From Ephemerocybe angulata (taxonomy: Eukaryota > Basidiomycota > Agaricomycetes > Agaricales > Psathyrellaceae), in the NCBI GenBank assembly GCA_013368325.1, contig JAACJK010000164.1, forward strand, positions 620,001 to 684,000: a stretch of DNA of 64,000 nt, written 5' to 3'. Below are positions 12,344 through 23,180 of this stretch, piece by piece. A model generated the notes under the pieces. That model was not told where the DNA came from. It ran no database searches and saw only the letters and a list, made by a program, of their open reading frames with translations. How positions within the stretch are numbered: position 1 is the first letter of the stretch; the number at the start of each line of letters is the position of its first letter. Made by a program: the position numbers and the translations under genes.

Positions 12344-13739
12344 ATGTCGGCCTCCTTCGCAATTCCAGATACACAGAAGGCTTGGCTGTCGGTGCGGAGA
12401 GGCTACCCTCCCAGCAAGTCGCTGGAGCTCCGGAATGACTGGCCTGTGAAGAAGACGTTGAAGGCCGGTGAGGTCATTGTCAAGATCCACGCCGCTGCAT
12501 TGAATCCAGTGTGAGTATCTGCTTCCTTTTCTCCAGGTTCACTGGCATTTTAACCCACCAACCTTAACCGTTATGCAGTGGATGGAAGAATATGCGACTC
12601 TACCCGGACTTCATAGCGAAACGGCCTTATGTGGCGGAGCATGACTTCTCGGGGGTGGTTGTGAGCGCGAATGGGAGTGCTGGGTTCAAGGAAGGCGACG
12701 AAATATACGGGTGGATTCAATCAGGTGCGTTAAATCGACTGGCCTCGCCTGGAATTGCTTTTCTCACTAAAGTGACTCTCTAGCTATTGCTTTACCCACC
12801 AAACAAGGCGCCTTGGCTGAGTATCTCGTGGTTCCAGCTGCAAATATCGTCAAACGACCTGCAAACATCTCAGGGATCGAAGCGGCGGGCGTTAGTTTGA
12901 CTGCTATGACCGCGCTCCAGGCTCTGAACTTTGCGAAGCTAGAAGAGGGGCAGACGCTCTTTGTTAATGGGGGGAGCACAGCGGTGGGAGCTTGGGCCAT
13001 TCAGCTGGCCAAGGTGCGAGGTGCGAAAGTCGTCGCGACTTGCTCAAAGAAGAACGAAGAGTATGTCAAGAAGCTTGGGGCAGACGAAGTAGGTCTTTTG
13101 AGAAGTTCTCCCTCATGAACCGCGAAGCTAAAGACAAGTTTTCCCAGGTTATCGATTACACCAGCGTCGGGCCCCTTCACACGTACCTCACGCAGAGCCC
13201 ACCGTCGACCAAGTATAATGTAATCTTCGAAGCAGTCGGGCAGTTTGACCCTTCGCTTTTCACCTATAGCCGCGCTTATCTTCAGCCTAACGGGACCTTT
13301 GTCTCTGTCGGGCCTATGCCTCACGAATTTAACCTGAGCGCGATTCCAGGTGCATTCAAGTGGATCTCGGCGTTGTATCTACCAGCATTTTTAACTGGCG
13401 TCCGGCCAAAGGGAAAGTACGTATGACTGACTGTCCTGCAAAAGATTTAATTCACGAACTGTCGCTGCACAGACTTGTCCTCGTGGAGAACAAGGTGGAA
13501 GATATGGAGTTGTTGCGAAAATATCTCGAAGAAGGTACGTTCCAAGCTACTGTGTACTGTCCTAAGCTCTTTGGCGTGCTCACTGTCCTTGTATAGGCAA
13601 AATCAAGCCGACGGTGGATTCTGTCTACCAGTTCCACGATGCGCTCAGCGCCTACGAGAAGCTCCTGAGTAGTAGGGCGAGGGGTAAGGTCATTGTGAAT
13701 GTGTCCCTTCCACCTGGCACTGGTAGTGCTTCTGAGTAG
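12344..13739 (+). CDS. Zinc-less medium-chain reductase (quinone oxidoreductase-like), array copy 1
   Basis: Predicted NAD(P)H-dependent oxidoreductase of 363 residues from six exons: 12344-12510, 12579-12724, 12784-13088, 13148-13416, 13473-13534 and 13597-13739. The GroES-like N-terminal half contains PDTQKAWLSV, IHAAALNP and DFSGVVV. The Rossmann half contains the nucleotide-binding turn NGGSTAVGAWAIQLAK and GADEVIDY. Zinc-ligand cysteines of classical alcohol dehydrogenases are absent, as in zeta-crystallin-like and enoyl-reductase-like members. Substrate cannot be told from sequence. Four more complete copies follow head-to-tail with identical intron positions, so this is a recent local expansion. 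No polyketide synthase or other pathway gene is adjacent. Confidence 0.88.
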
Positions 13740-14293
13740 AGATGTGACCTGGTGAGACCATTGATTCAAGTATTCGGAAAGTAGCGCAAATAGAGTACCT
13801 GTGCGAAGTGTTATGACGTATGTTTAATATTTGAGCGCCCAACAAGCGCCGGCCCTACTCAGGGGCGAAACAACCTCTACTTACCGCTGCAGCCAACATA
13901 TCCAAGATTTGAAGATGCGAAAGAGGTACATTATGGTGAGTGAGCTCTGCCCTGCCCCGAGGAAACCTTGAAGCATGTTCTTATCTGTGCCAAGTCCTGG
14001 GACGAAACGATTACCGGTTATCCGTGACGGGGCTGACCTGGGCTGGCTGACCGACTTTGCAAACTGCACCCACTGGAGTCTGGCACGCGTACGTACTGTC
14101 GAGCCGCGTCATGGAGCCGGCACAATATTTGGACGCGGCCGCAGTCTGAGACGCAACAATTTCCACCTAAAATCCACGTTTCTCTTACTCGACCGTGAGG
14201 CCCTGAGGTCCCGGCCTTCGTACATAAGAGGCCCTCTTGGAAGAATGGTCTTCATAATATCGGTTCCCTCCCGATTCAGACGTTCCTGCTAGA

Positions 14294-15678
14294 ATGTCGA
14301 CTGGCACAGCGATCCCGGATACGCAGAAGGCGTGGATATCCGTGAAGAAGGCGTTCCCCCCAAGCAACTCGTTAGAGCTCAGGAAGGATTGGCCAGTCAA
14401 CAAAAGGTTGAAATCGGGGGAGATTATCGTCAAGATCCATGCAGCTGGCATGAACCCCGTGTTCGTATTGCAATCACGGCTTTTTCATGGCGCGACTTTA
14501 ACCTCGTTCTTGATGTGCAGAGGATGGAAAGCAATGCGGTTACTCCCAGAGTGGATTGCGAAGAGACCCTATGTGGTCGAACACGAATTTTCAGGGGTCG
14601 TCGTGGAGGCGAACAGGAGCACGAAGCTCAAGCGGGGGGATGAAGTATATGGGTGGCTTCCATTAGGTCCGCCTGTTCCCTTCCTTCAAGTTGAGCACCC
14701 TGCCTGATACAACGATGTTCTTTACAGCGCAGGTGGTGGCCACGAAACAGGGTGCCTTGCAGGAGTATGTTACATTGCCAGAACTGAACTTCGCCAAGCG
14801 ACCATCCAACATTTCAGAGATTGAGGCAGCAGGCGTTACATTGACCGCCCTGACTGCTCTCCAGGGTCTTAACGGCGCGAAGCTGGAAGCGGGGCAAACC
14901 TTGTTTGTTAACGGAGGGAGCACAGCTGTCGGTGCGTGGGCTATCCAAATTGCTAAGGTTCGAGGAGCAAGGGTTGTGGCGACCTGCTCAAAAAGCAGTG
15001 AGCCGTATGTGAGAAGCTTGGGAGCCGACGAGGTATGTCTGAGGGTGTCGATCCTTCTTTTGCTGTGACCAGTCCCTTATTTGAATACCTTCAGATCATC
15101 GACTATACAGCTACTGGCCCACTGCAACCATACCTGACGAACAATCCCCCATCTACAAAGTACAACGTCTTCTTTGAAGCAGTCGGGCAGTTCGATTCGT
15201 CCATATACACGAAGAGCTGCGCGTATCTCCAACCCAACGGGGTCTTCGTTTCAGTGGGGCCAATGCCTGACGAGTTCAGCTGGGGGGTCCTCCCTGGGTA
15301 TCTCAAGTGGTTCGCCGTTATGACGCTACCATGGATATTTACCGGTGTTCGGCAGAAGGGCCAGTGAGTCCAGAAATATATATTCGCGGGTTGCTGATTC
15401 GATATCATCCACAGGATCGTTGCTGTCGACAACAAGGTGGAGGATATCGAGCTCTTGCGAAAGTATCTTGAAGAGGGTACGTTCAACGCGCCAAAATCTA
15501 CTCAAAATTCTCCTTGACTTAAATGTTCTCCGCAGGCAAAATCAAGCCTACGGTGGACTCGGTCCACGAATTTAACGACATTCTCGGCGCCTACGAGAGA
15601 GTAATGAGCGGGAGAGCGAGGGGCAAGGTTATCATAAACATCTCTCTGCCTCCGTCTTCTGGTATGGCTTCCAGATAG
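14294..15678 (+). CDS. Zinc-less medium-chain reductase, array copy 2
   Basis: Second tandem copy, 363 residues. Exons are 14294-14460, 14521-14666, 14728-15032, 15095-15363, 15415-15476 and 15536-15678; every exon has the same length as in copy 1. It shares PDTQKAWISV, the EFSGVVV segment, NGGSTAVGAWAIQIAK and SVGPMPDEFSW. The first intron begins GTTCGT, is exactly 60 nt and has no in-frame stop, so an unspliced transcript could add 20 residues between the two parts of the GroES-like domain. The intergenic distance from copy 1 is about 550 bases. Function is as uncertain as for copy 1. Sequence divergence between the copies suggests different substrates or expression rather than simple dosage, but that is inference. 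Confidence 0.88.
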
Positions 15679-16180
15679 ACCCCTCATTTCGTCTGCTAGG
15701 GCATTGCCCCTCGGTCCCCCGTCCCTTATCGCGGTCCTGTTGCCGCTTTATTTCAGATTAAGCGCCCGTATACCTTACAGACTGACACACAATGTCTAGC
15801 TACTATTTAGTGCCAAATCTCCTGGATCTATACGACATTTGCTCCCCCTATTCAAACGCAAACACTGGACGTCCCCATCTCTTCAACAGGATTCGTGCAT
15901 CCCGCAATCTCAGTCCTAACGCGGCGATCAATTCTCCATCAATGCGTCAGCCACACGGCAACCCAGGTCTACCAGCAACCTCCATGACGATCACACCTAT
16001 GCATATGTATTTGACTTTGAAGCCCAGCATGCGCAAGCCCAAATGAGGGAGTGCAACGTGTTCGGGGAGGTGGTTCCTCCTCCTTTTTGAACGAACTTCA
16101 TCTTCGATCCAGGAAGCTAATCTCGCACAACCCTCGCTACATCGCAGCCGTCCCTCCCGCCCCTACGCTTGACTGCTTTC

Positions 16181-17600
16181 ATGTCCACACTGCCTCAACT
16201 CCCAGATACCCAGAAAGCTTGGGTATCCGTACGGAAAGGATATCCCCCAAGCAACTCTCTAGAATTGAAGAACGACTGGCCAGTCAGGAAGGATTTGAAG
16301 GCTGGGGAAGTTGCTATCAAGATTCATGCGGCCGCACTGAACCCTATGTGCGTATGGCCATGGCCAAGCCATGGCTATTATGAATTGCGTTCTCTACTAA
16401 CCTGACTATGAGATAGTGGGTGGAAACTCATGAAGTATCTACCGGACTGGTTGAGGAGGAGACCCTACGTTGCCGAGGGTGACTTTTCGGGAGTCGTGGT
16501 CGACGCAAATGGGAGCACTGGTTTAGTTGAAGGCGATGAAGTATATGGATGGATTCCTAGCGGTAAGGTCCACTCCACATTCGCCAACATGTATCATCAA
16601 ACTGACCACTTGAAACGACCTTTAGCGTTAGCCCATTCCACGAAGCAAGGCGCCTTGTCGGAATACATCACTCTCCCAGGGTCGTTTGTTGCCAAACGCC
16701 CCTCGAACATTTCAGCGATAGAGGCAGCGGGTGTGGCGATTACAGCATTGACCGCGCTACAGGCGCTGAACGACGCGAAGCTGGAAGGGGGTCAGTCGAT
16801 TTTCATTAACGGTGGAAGCACTGCGGTAGGAGCTTGGGCTATTCAGCTGACGAAGGCACGAGGCGTCTCCCAGGTTGTTGTGGCTTGTTCGAAGAAGAAT
16901 GAGGATTATGTGCGCGGCCTAGGAGCCGACGAGGTAAGTTCCAAATTGCCGAAACACCGTTTCCCCTGCCACAGCGCAACTGACGGGATTTGCAGGTCAT
17001 AGATTACACAAGTATTGGCCCTCTCCACACCTATCTTCATCAAAACCCGCCCTCGACCAGATTCAATGCTGTTCTTGATGCAGTGGCATTGTTTGACTCT
17101 TCTTTATACACTGAGAGCTCTCAGTACCTCCAACCGAATGGAGCGTTTATTAGCGTTGGACCAATCCCTCAAGAGTTTAGCTGGGGTGTCATCCCGCAGG
17201 TTCTCAAATGGATCGCAATTCTGTCGCTGCCCTCCATGCTATCGGGCATTCGACAGAGAGGCAAGTGCGTGCATATCATCCCTCGGCTCATAGGTCCCTT
17301 CCTGACAGACGGAATTGTGTAACCTTAGAATTGTTGCATTGTCCAATAACGCCGAGGACATGGAACTGATACGGCAGTACCTTGAAGAAGGTAAGTTCTA
17401 CGCTATATCCAACATCAGGGTTTTGACCAATACTACTGTGCTTTGCAGGCAGAATCAAGCCAACGGTTGACTCGGTGCACGCTTTCGACAATGTTCTCCA
17501 GGCATATGAACGGATCATCCCAGGCAGAGTGAGAGGGAAGGTTGTAGTCAACGTGTCCCTTCCACAAGACACCGTTCAGCAATATGCTAGCACTTTGTAA
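16181..17600 (+). CDS. Zinc-less medium-chain reductase, array copy 3
   Basis: Third tandem copy, 367 residues. Exons are 16181-16347, 16417-16562, 16626-16933, 16996-17264, 17329-17390 and 17449-17600. I chose the ATG at 16181 (MSTLPQLPDTQKAW) because it matches the start of the sister copies. Exon 3 is three bases longer than in the others, adding one residue in the Rossmann strand (ARGVSQVVVACSKK). The C-terminal exon is nine bases longer and ends QQYASTL. The nucleotide-binding turn NGGSTAVGAWAIQL is intact. Splice sites are conventional. No TATA box is obvious directly upstream, unlike copies 4 and 5. Confidence 0.87.
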
Positions 17601-17950
17601 GGCACAGGGTGTTCGGCTTCAATCTGGCTTCAATTTGAATCGGTCACGGCGTCTCGCCCCTTCTGCAAGGAGTGCAATCCAACTCGTCTTTTCACCGTGT
17701 TATCGTCGTGAGGTCCCTGGTGTTGCTTCAAGAAAATTCGAAGTCATATCTATCGATGGGAAATAAAAGCCTTCTTGAGCTTCGAGCCAAGTTTCTCATT
17801 CTTACGGACGTTGCATAAGGCGGGGGTGGTTCCGTGACTGCGCAGTCGAAAAGCGCAGTTTGCTTCATGATTGGCGATGGACTTATCTATAGGCCGACCC
17901 TTCATAAGTGGGAGTCCCAGATCCAAACGGTGTGGCGTTCATCTGCATAG

Positions 17951-17957
17951 TATAAAG
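17951..17957 (+). promoter_or_regulatory. TATA box of reductase copy 4
   Basis: TATAAAG about 100 bases upstream of the copy 4 ATG. Confidence 0.5.
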
Positions 17958-18052
17958 GTGGGTTGGAATTTCCGGCTCACCCTACATTCGCCGCTAACCT
18001 TGTCTTTCGATAGGCACGATCCCGTAACGCCAATCCTCCGTCCACCTCATCC

Positions 18053-19423
18053 ATGTCGACACATCTCACTGCCCTCCCGGACATACAAAAAGCATGGGTC
18101 TCTGCACAGAAAGGTTACCCACCCAGCAAATCACTGGAACTGAGAAGGGATTGGCCTGTCCTAAAGGAAATCAAGCCTGACCAAGTCACTGTCAAGATTC
18201 AGGCTGTTGCACTTAACCCAATGTGCGTATTTGTGCATTGCCATCCATATGCTCAGGATTTTGAAGCTACGAACAGGGGTTGGAAGCTCATGCGATATCT
18301 ACCGAATTGGATCGCAAAGAGGCCTTGGGTTGTGGAGTACGACCTCGCAGGGTCTGTTGTGCAGGCTGGGAACAGTTCAGGGTTTAAAGAAGGAGACGAC
18401 GTGTATGGCATCATCGACCCTAGTAAGCTTCAGTTCAATATCCCGAGTATCTCTGGACAGCTCTGAATACCGTCAGAGTTTGGTTTTGCTACAAAGCAGG
18501 GAGCATTGCAAGAATATGTTACACTCCCTGCGAAGGACCTTGCGAAGCGACCCTCGAATATCTCGCCGGTTGAGGCTGCGGGGATTACTATAACTGCGAT
18601 GACTGCGGTACAGGTCTTGAACGATACAAATCTCGAAGAGGGCCAAACCATCTTCATTAATGGAGGTAGCACCTCCGTAGGAGCGTGGGCCATACAACTC
18701 GCAAAGTTGCGCGGTGCGAAGGTTGTTGCGACCTGCTCAAAAAGGAACGAAGAATACGTCAGAAGTTTGGGCGCTGATGAGGTGCTGCCCATTGTTTTCT
18801 TTGATAAGCGGCATCCTGATTACCGATCCTACCTAGGTCATTGACTATACGGCGGTTGGCCCACTACATAGCTATCTCACCCAGAATCCCCCGTCTACGA
18901 GATATAATGTCGTTCTCGAAGCAGTTGGTTTATGGGATTCTTCTCTCTATAGCCAGAGTGCTGCCTATCTCCAGCCTAACGGGTTTTTCGCCACCGTCGG
19001 ACCGTTGCCTCACGAGTTTACTTGGGGAGTTGTCCCACAGCTACTCACATGGGTTGCACTATTGGTCGCCCCGCGATTCTTGACTCGAGTACAAGCGAAG
19101 GGGCAGTGAGTCTTTCGTTCCTTTCACTTTCATACACCCCAGCACTGAACCCTAAATCTACCAGGACTGTCTCGGCTGGCACTAAGGCCGAGGATATGGA
19201 GCTTGTGCGCAGGCTTCTCGAAGAAGGTCGGTTTCGAATTGTTCGCGAAGAGCCGCTTTCTGAAAGGCACCTTTTACTAGGCAAGATTAAACCGACAGTG
19301 GACTCCGTCTATGAATTCGATGATGCTGTTAAGGCTTTTGACAGAATTATTACTGGAAGGGCTCGGGGTAAGGTTGTTGTCAACGTCTCCCTTCCTCAAA
19401 CCACCGGCCTCGCACCGCTCTAA
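18053..19423 (+). CDS. Zinc-less medium-chain reductase, array copy 4
   Basis: Fourth tandem copy, 364 residues. Exons are 18053-18222, 18277-18422, 18477-18781, 18837-19105, 19165-19226 and 19281-19423. The domain order is as in the other copies, with NGGSTSVGAWAIQLAK (Ser for Ala in the nucleotide-binding turn) and EYDLAGSVVQ where the others have DFSGVVV. It also has DGIIDP-like divergence before intron 2 (YGIIDP for YGWI). Intron 1 (54 nt) is in frame and free of stops, and intron 5 has the less usual donor GTCGGT. It is the copy that looks most diverged around the presumed substrate pocket, which may indicate a changed role. Confidence 0.86.
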
Positions 19424-20328
19424 GTGTGCACCAGTTAAGGGTGTTGCTTCAGAGATGGGGTTCTTCACTGCAACGTAGTATATCCATCCCAGACACCTCC
19501 TGTACCCCACTTTCTCCTTTCATTCTACCCTCAGTGAACGCAGAAACTGAACATGCCTGAGGTACACGCGTTTGTCAAATAGGCGCCCGTTTCGGCTTCC
19601 ATTGAGGTTGGGTTCTCAGATTCTGAATCAGCGATTAAACGCAGATCGCATCCATAATCTCGACGCAGTTCAGCAGGCATACGCGAGTTTATAATACATG
19701 TAGCGGTCAGCGAGACTCATCTAACGGCTGCCTCCAGATTCTGCCGCCCGTTGTCCATGATTGCTCAAGAGCATTCAAGTTTCTGGACGTCAGCGCTAAA
19801 AAACCATGTAAGTCGGATATTTCCGTCCCACAGCTGTGACAAGTTTTACGTCAAATAATGTCTGACGCCCCAAAAATGCCGATTTTGGCCTCAGTTCAGT
19901 TGAAAAGCGAATTTGGGACGGAAAGTTGTCAGCAATCGGTCAGCGATCCCTTTCATGACTTCGACTGACACCATACACGACAGCGACTATGCGCCTTATC
20001 TCATAGACCCTGTCTCCGCAGCTCAACTTGACATCCATCTTGATACTATCCAATCCCTTCGCAAATAACAATGGTCCAAAAGGAAGTCTATAGGTCTGCC
20101 GCACAGTTGACGTGTTTGCTGGTCTTGTTCACGACGACCTGTTTCGTTATCTATCCTCGCTCGAGTCGACCTGCCGTGCCGTCGACGTGTATTCTATCCC
20201 TATCTGACCAACCCTTCACTGTCTTTGAAACTTGTTTCTCGTCCGGCATGGCGGAGTTGAGCGGACCAAGCGCGCATCGAACGGCAAGAACCTCTACCTT
20301 GGCCTCGAGTACGCGGGTCGGCCCAGGC
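19424..20328. other. Long intergenic gap between reductase copies 4 and 5
   Basis: About 1 kb, roughly twice the usual spacing in the array. It contains a small inverted-repeat element (19820-19924) and the 14-mer AAATAGGCGCCCGT near 19577, which recurs before the sixth-copy remnant at 22063. No reading frame resembling a reductase exon was found, so no decayed copy is evident here. Confidence 0.5.
19820..19924. mobile_element. Possible small MITE-like inverted-repeat element
   Basis: TTTCCGTCCCA at 19820-19830 is exactly complementary to TGGGACGGAAA at 19914-19924. An inner CCAAAA/TTTTGG stem lies between them near 19870-19889. The size of about 105 bases and the terminal inverted repeats fit a MITE or a transcribed hairpin. 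No clear target-site duplication was seen. Confidence 0.3.
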
Positions 20329-20336
20329 TTTAAAAG
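20329..20336 (+). promoter_or_regulatory. TATA-like element of reductase copy 5
   Basis: TTTAAAAG about 105 bases before the copy 5 ATG. Confidence 0.4.
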
Positions 20337-20441
20337 CCCTCTATCATGCTGCCTACCGTTCCAGTAAGAAGTATCCCAGTAACCTCCACTTCACCCCATT
20401 AAACCCCACTGGTTATCTCCCCAACTTCGAGCTATACATCG

Positions 20442-21829
20442 ATGGCAACCTCAATCCCGGAAACCCAGAAAGCTTGGGTCTCTACAAAGAAGGCTTACCC
20501 GCCTAGCAGGTCGTTGCAGCTCAGGACAGACTGGCCTGTTAAGAAAATCTTGAAAACCGGGGAAGTCACCGTCAAAGTTCACGCTGCTGGGCTAAATCCG
20601 CTGTGCGTTTTCCTCGACGCTTGCTATATTCCACTCCTTTGACACACATTTTGATAGTGCGTGGAAACTCATGCGATATCTACCGAGTTGGGTTGTGAAG
20701 CGGCCCTGGGTCCCTGAGAGCGATTTCTCAGGTGTCGTGGTTGACGCGGAGAAGAGTGCAGTACTTCGGGAAGGGGATGAAGTTTACGGGTGGATCGTAC
20801 CTGGTGAGCCGGAAATACACACCCTACTTCAAGTCTTCCGTACTCACAACATATTTAGGGGTGGCATTCTCATCCAAGCAAGGCGCACTGTCAGAATACA
20901 TTACCCTTCCAGCTGCATATCTGGTCAAAAGGCCTGCCAATATCTCAGCAATAGAGGCGGCGGGCATTACGGTAACGGCAATGTTTGCGCAGTTGGCGCT
21001 GAACGAAGCGAAGCTATCAGCCAACCAAACTATATTCATCAATGGGGGGAGTACGGCAGTGGGTGCATGGACGATACAGCTGGCAAAGCTACGCGGTGCG
21101 AAGGTTGTAGTCTCCTGTTCGAAAAGGAATGAGGAGTATGTGAAAGGGTTGGGCGCTGATGAGGTAGGGAATCGGGTTACTCTGGACTCCCCGGTGACAA
21201 CGAATGAGAACACTGACCAATGGATCAATGCAGGTTATTGATTATACGAGCGTTGGGCCCCTCCATACGTACCTCGCACAGAACCCACCACCGACGAAGT
21301 TCCATGTAATCCTTGACGCTATCGGATTATTCGACTCTTCGCTCTACACCAAAAGCTCCGCATATCTGCATCGGAATGGGGTTTACCTGACCGTCGGACC
21401 GATGCCCCACGAGTTTAGCTGGGGTGTGGTCCCACAACTACTTAAGTGGACGGCGCTTCTATCGCTTCCATGGTGGTTAACTGGAGTGCGGCCAAAAGCA
21501 AAGTGAGTTTGATTTTGATTTGAGACTTATTCCCGTCTCATCGCTCATTTTATAATGTTACTTTCCAGGAACGTCATGGCTGCCAATAAGGTCGAAGATA
21601 TGGAGCTCTTGCGAGGATATCTTGAAGGAGGTGAGCAAATTTTGCTGGTGAACAAGTGGTGCATCTCTGACTCCGCACTTCCTTAGGTATGATTAAACCG
21701 ACTGTTGACTCCGTCTATGAGTTTGCAGATGCCGCCGAAGCGTACGATAAACTCGTCACTGGAAGGGCAAGGGGAAAGATCATCGTCAATGTTTCTCTTC
21801 CTCCAGATGCAGGCAAGACATCGGTGTAG
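20442..21829 (+). CDS. Zinc-less medium-chain reductase, array copy 5
   Basis: Fifth and last complete copy, 361 residues. Exons are 20442-20602, 20658-20803, 20859-21163, 21234-21502, 21569-21630 and 21687-21829. The N-terminus is two residues shorter than in copy 1 (MATSIPETQKAW). The nucleotide-binding turn is NGGSTAVGAWTIQLAK, followed by GADEVIDY across intron 3. The final exon encodes MIKPTVDSVYEF, then the conserved GRARGKIIVNVSLP tail found in all copies. Exons 2 to 6 have the same length as in copy 1. Downstream lies a truncated sixth copy, so the array boundary here was probably made by deletion or unequal crossing-over. Confidence 0.87.
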
Positions 21830-22081
21830 GGTGGGTACATGCTAGTACCCTGGACTCTTGTATTTTGGACAAATTCACACTCGAAGCCTGGAGTGCTGAA
21901 ATCGGACTGCGGCATGCCCCATTTCCTATGCTTCTCATATATGCCATTCAAGCTTAATCTACCTACTTCAAGCTTCCCTGAACCTTGATTTCGTACTATC
22001 TTACCTTTAGCCTCTTCCCAATATGTACGGCCCTTGCTAATACCAGTCAATTCATCAAATTTAAATAGGCGCCCGTGCCGA

Positions 22082-22179
22082 GCAAGGCTTATGACAGAAT
22101 CATCACTGGAAGAGCCAGGGGGAAAGTCATTGTCAATGTTTCCCTCTCTCCAGCTGAGGGAAATGCAGCAATATTGTAG
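22082..22179 (+). pseudogene. 3' remnant of a sixth reductase copy
   Basis: In the frame of the last reductase exon, this segment reads AYDRIITGRARGKVIVNVSL followed by a short tail and a TAG at 22177. It matches the second half of exon 6 of copies 4 and 5. The first half of that exon and all earlier exons are missing; the frame meets a stop (TAG at 22066-22068) just upstream. It is therefore a truncated remnant without coding capacity of its own. Confidence 0.85.
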
Positions 22180-22399
22180 CGTGTGTTCGGCTCACCTCGC
22201 CGTCCGTTATAAAGCCATGGACTTTTTACCTCCTCCCCTTCCATATTTATTTAGTTAGTCTGCGCCTGCCCTTCTGGCAATAATGCCAAATCTAGGCCAC
22301 AAGGTACCCTCGATTTCACCCCTTCGGCATCCAAGTATCAAGCGCCCATGTTGTGTGATAATCGCCGGTGATCGCCCTCTTCTTCCTCTCCCACTACCA

Positions 22400-23030
22400 A
22401 TGCGCGCCTTCGTCACCGTCGGCTCAACAAAATTCGACGACCTCGTCCAGCACAGCTTGACAGAAGAAGTCCTCCTGTCTCTCAGAAACGAAGGCTACAC
22501 CAGCCTCGGAGTGCAATGCGGCAACTCGAACTTCGAGTTCGCGTCAGTCGTCGCAGACGGGAGTGAACACGCTCTTGAACGCGCGGGGGTAAGTGTGGAG
22601 GTGTGGAAGTTCAAACCGTCCTTGGAGGGGGAGTTCGATAAGGCGGACCTCGTTATCAGCCATGCAGGTGCGTTGCGGGGAAAAGGATAGCTAGCCTACA
22701 TGATCGTTGAGAGGGAGTATAGGTGCTGGAACTATACTGGACGTGCTGAGGAAGGGGAAGCGCTTGATCGTGGTGCCTAATGAGACTCTTCTCGATAACC
22801 ACCAGAGCGAACTGGCCATAGCCCTCGAGGAAAAAGGGCATCTGAAGTCGAGTACGGTGACGTGAGTTACGCAGTTCCTGCCATTGTTTGTGGACTGAAC
22901 GCCGTGCCTGCATCGCAGAGGACTCGCCCAGGTTATCGAGGACGTTCACAAGGTGAACTTGACCCCCTTCCCTCCATTCGACGGGCACAAATTCGCTGGC
23001 ATTCTCGACGAGACGATGGGATTCCTATAG
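22400..23030 (+). CDS. ALG13: UDP-N-acetylglucosamine transferase catalytic subunit Alg13
   Basis: Catalytic partner of membrane-bound Alg14. Together they add the second GlcNAc to dolichol-PP-GlcNAc on the cytosolic face of the ER in N-glycan assembly. Three exons (22400-22667, 22723-22861, 22919-23030) give 172 residues, close to the short fungal form. The start [12 protein letters not shown] is the family hallmark. The donor-binding half carries [14 protein letters not shown] (across intron 1) and [16 protein letters not shown], typical of the GT28 C-terminal domain. The end [11 protein letters not shown] also fits. No membrane segment is present, as expected. TRM9 follows 150 bases downstream on the same strand. 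Confidence 0.92.
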
Positions 23031-23180
23031 AAAGCTATCGACCTGGTCCTTCCACATCCACCTCCGCGCCCGGCGTCCAAACATGCATTCCTGCAATTGA
23101 TCCGCGATAAATTGGCGCTCTCCTCCTACCACCACCACCTCTCCCCATCCCACTTCCCTTCCACACCTACCCAACGCTCC

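Noticed and set aside
13821..15770. GCGCCC motif after several reductase copies as a shared regulatory site
   Set aside because: The core GCGCCC also occurs inside unrelated introns (HSP90 near 28898, TMA20 near 40369), so it is not specific. Only the 14-mer at 19577 and 22063 is kept as a possible breakpoint.
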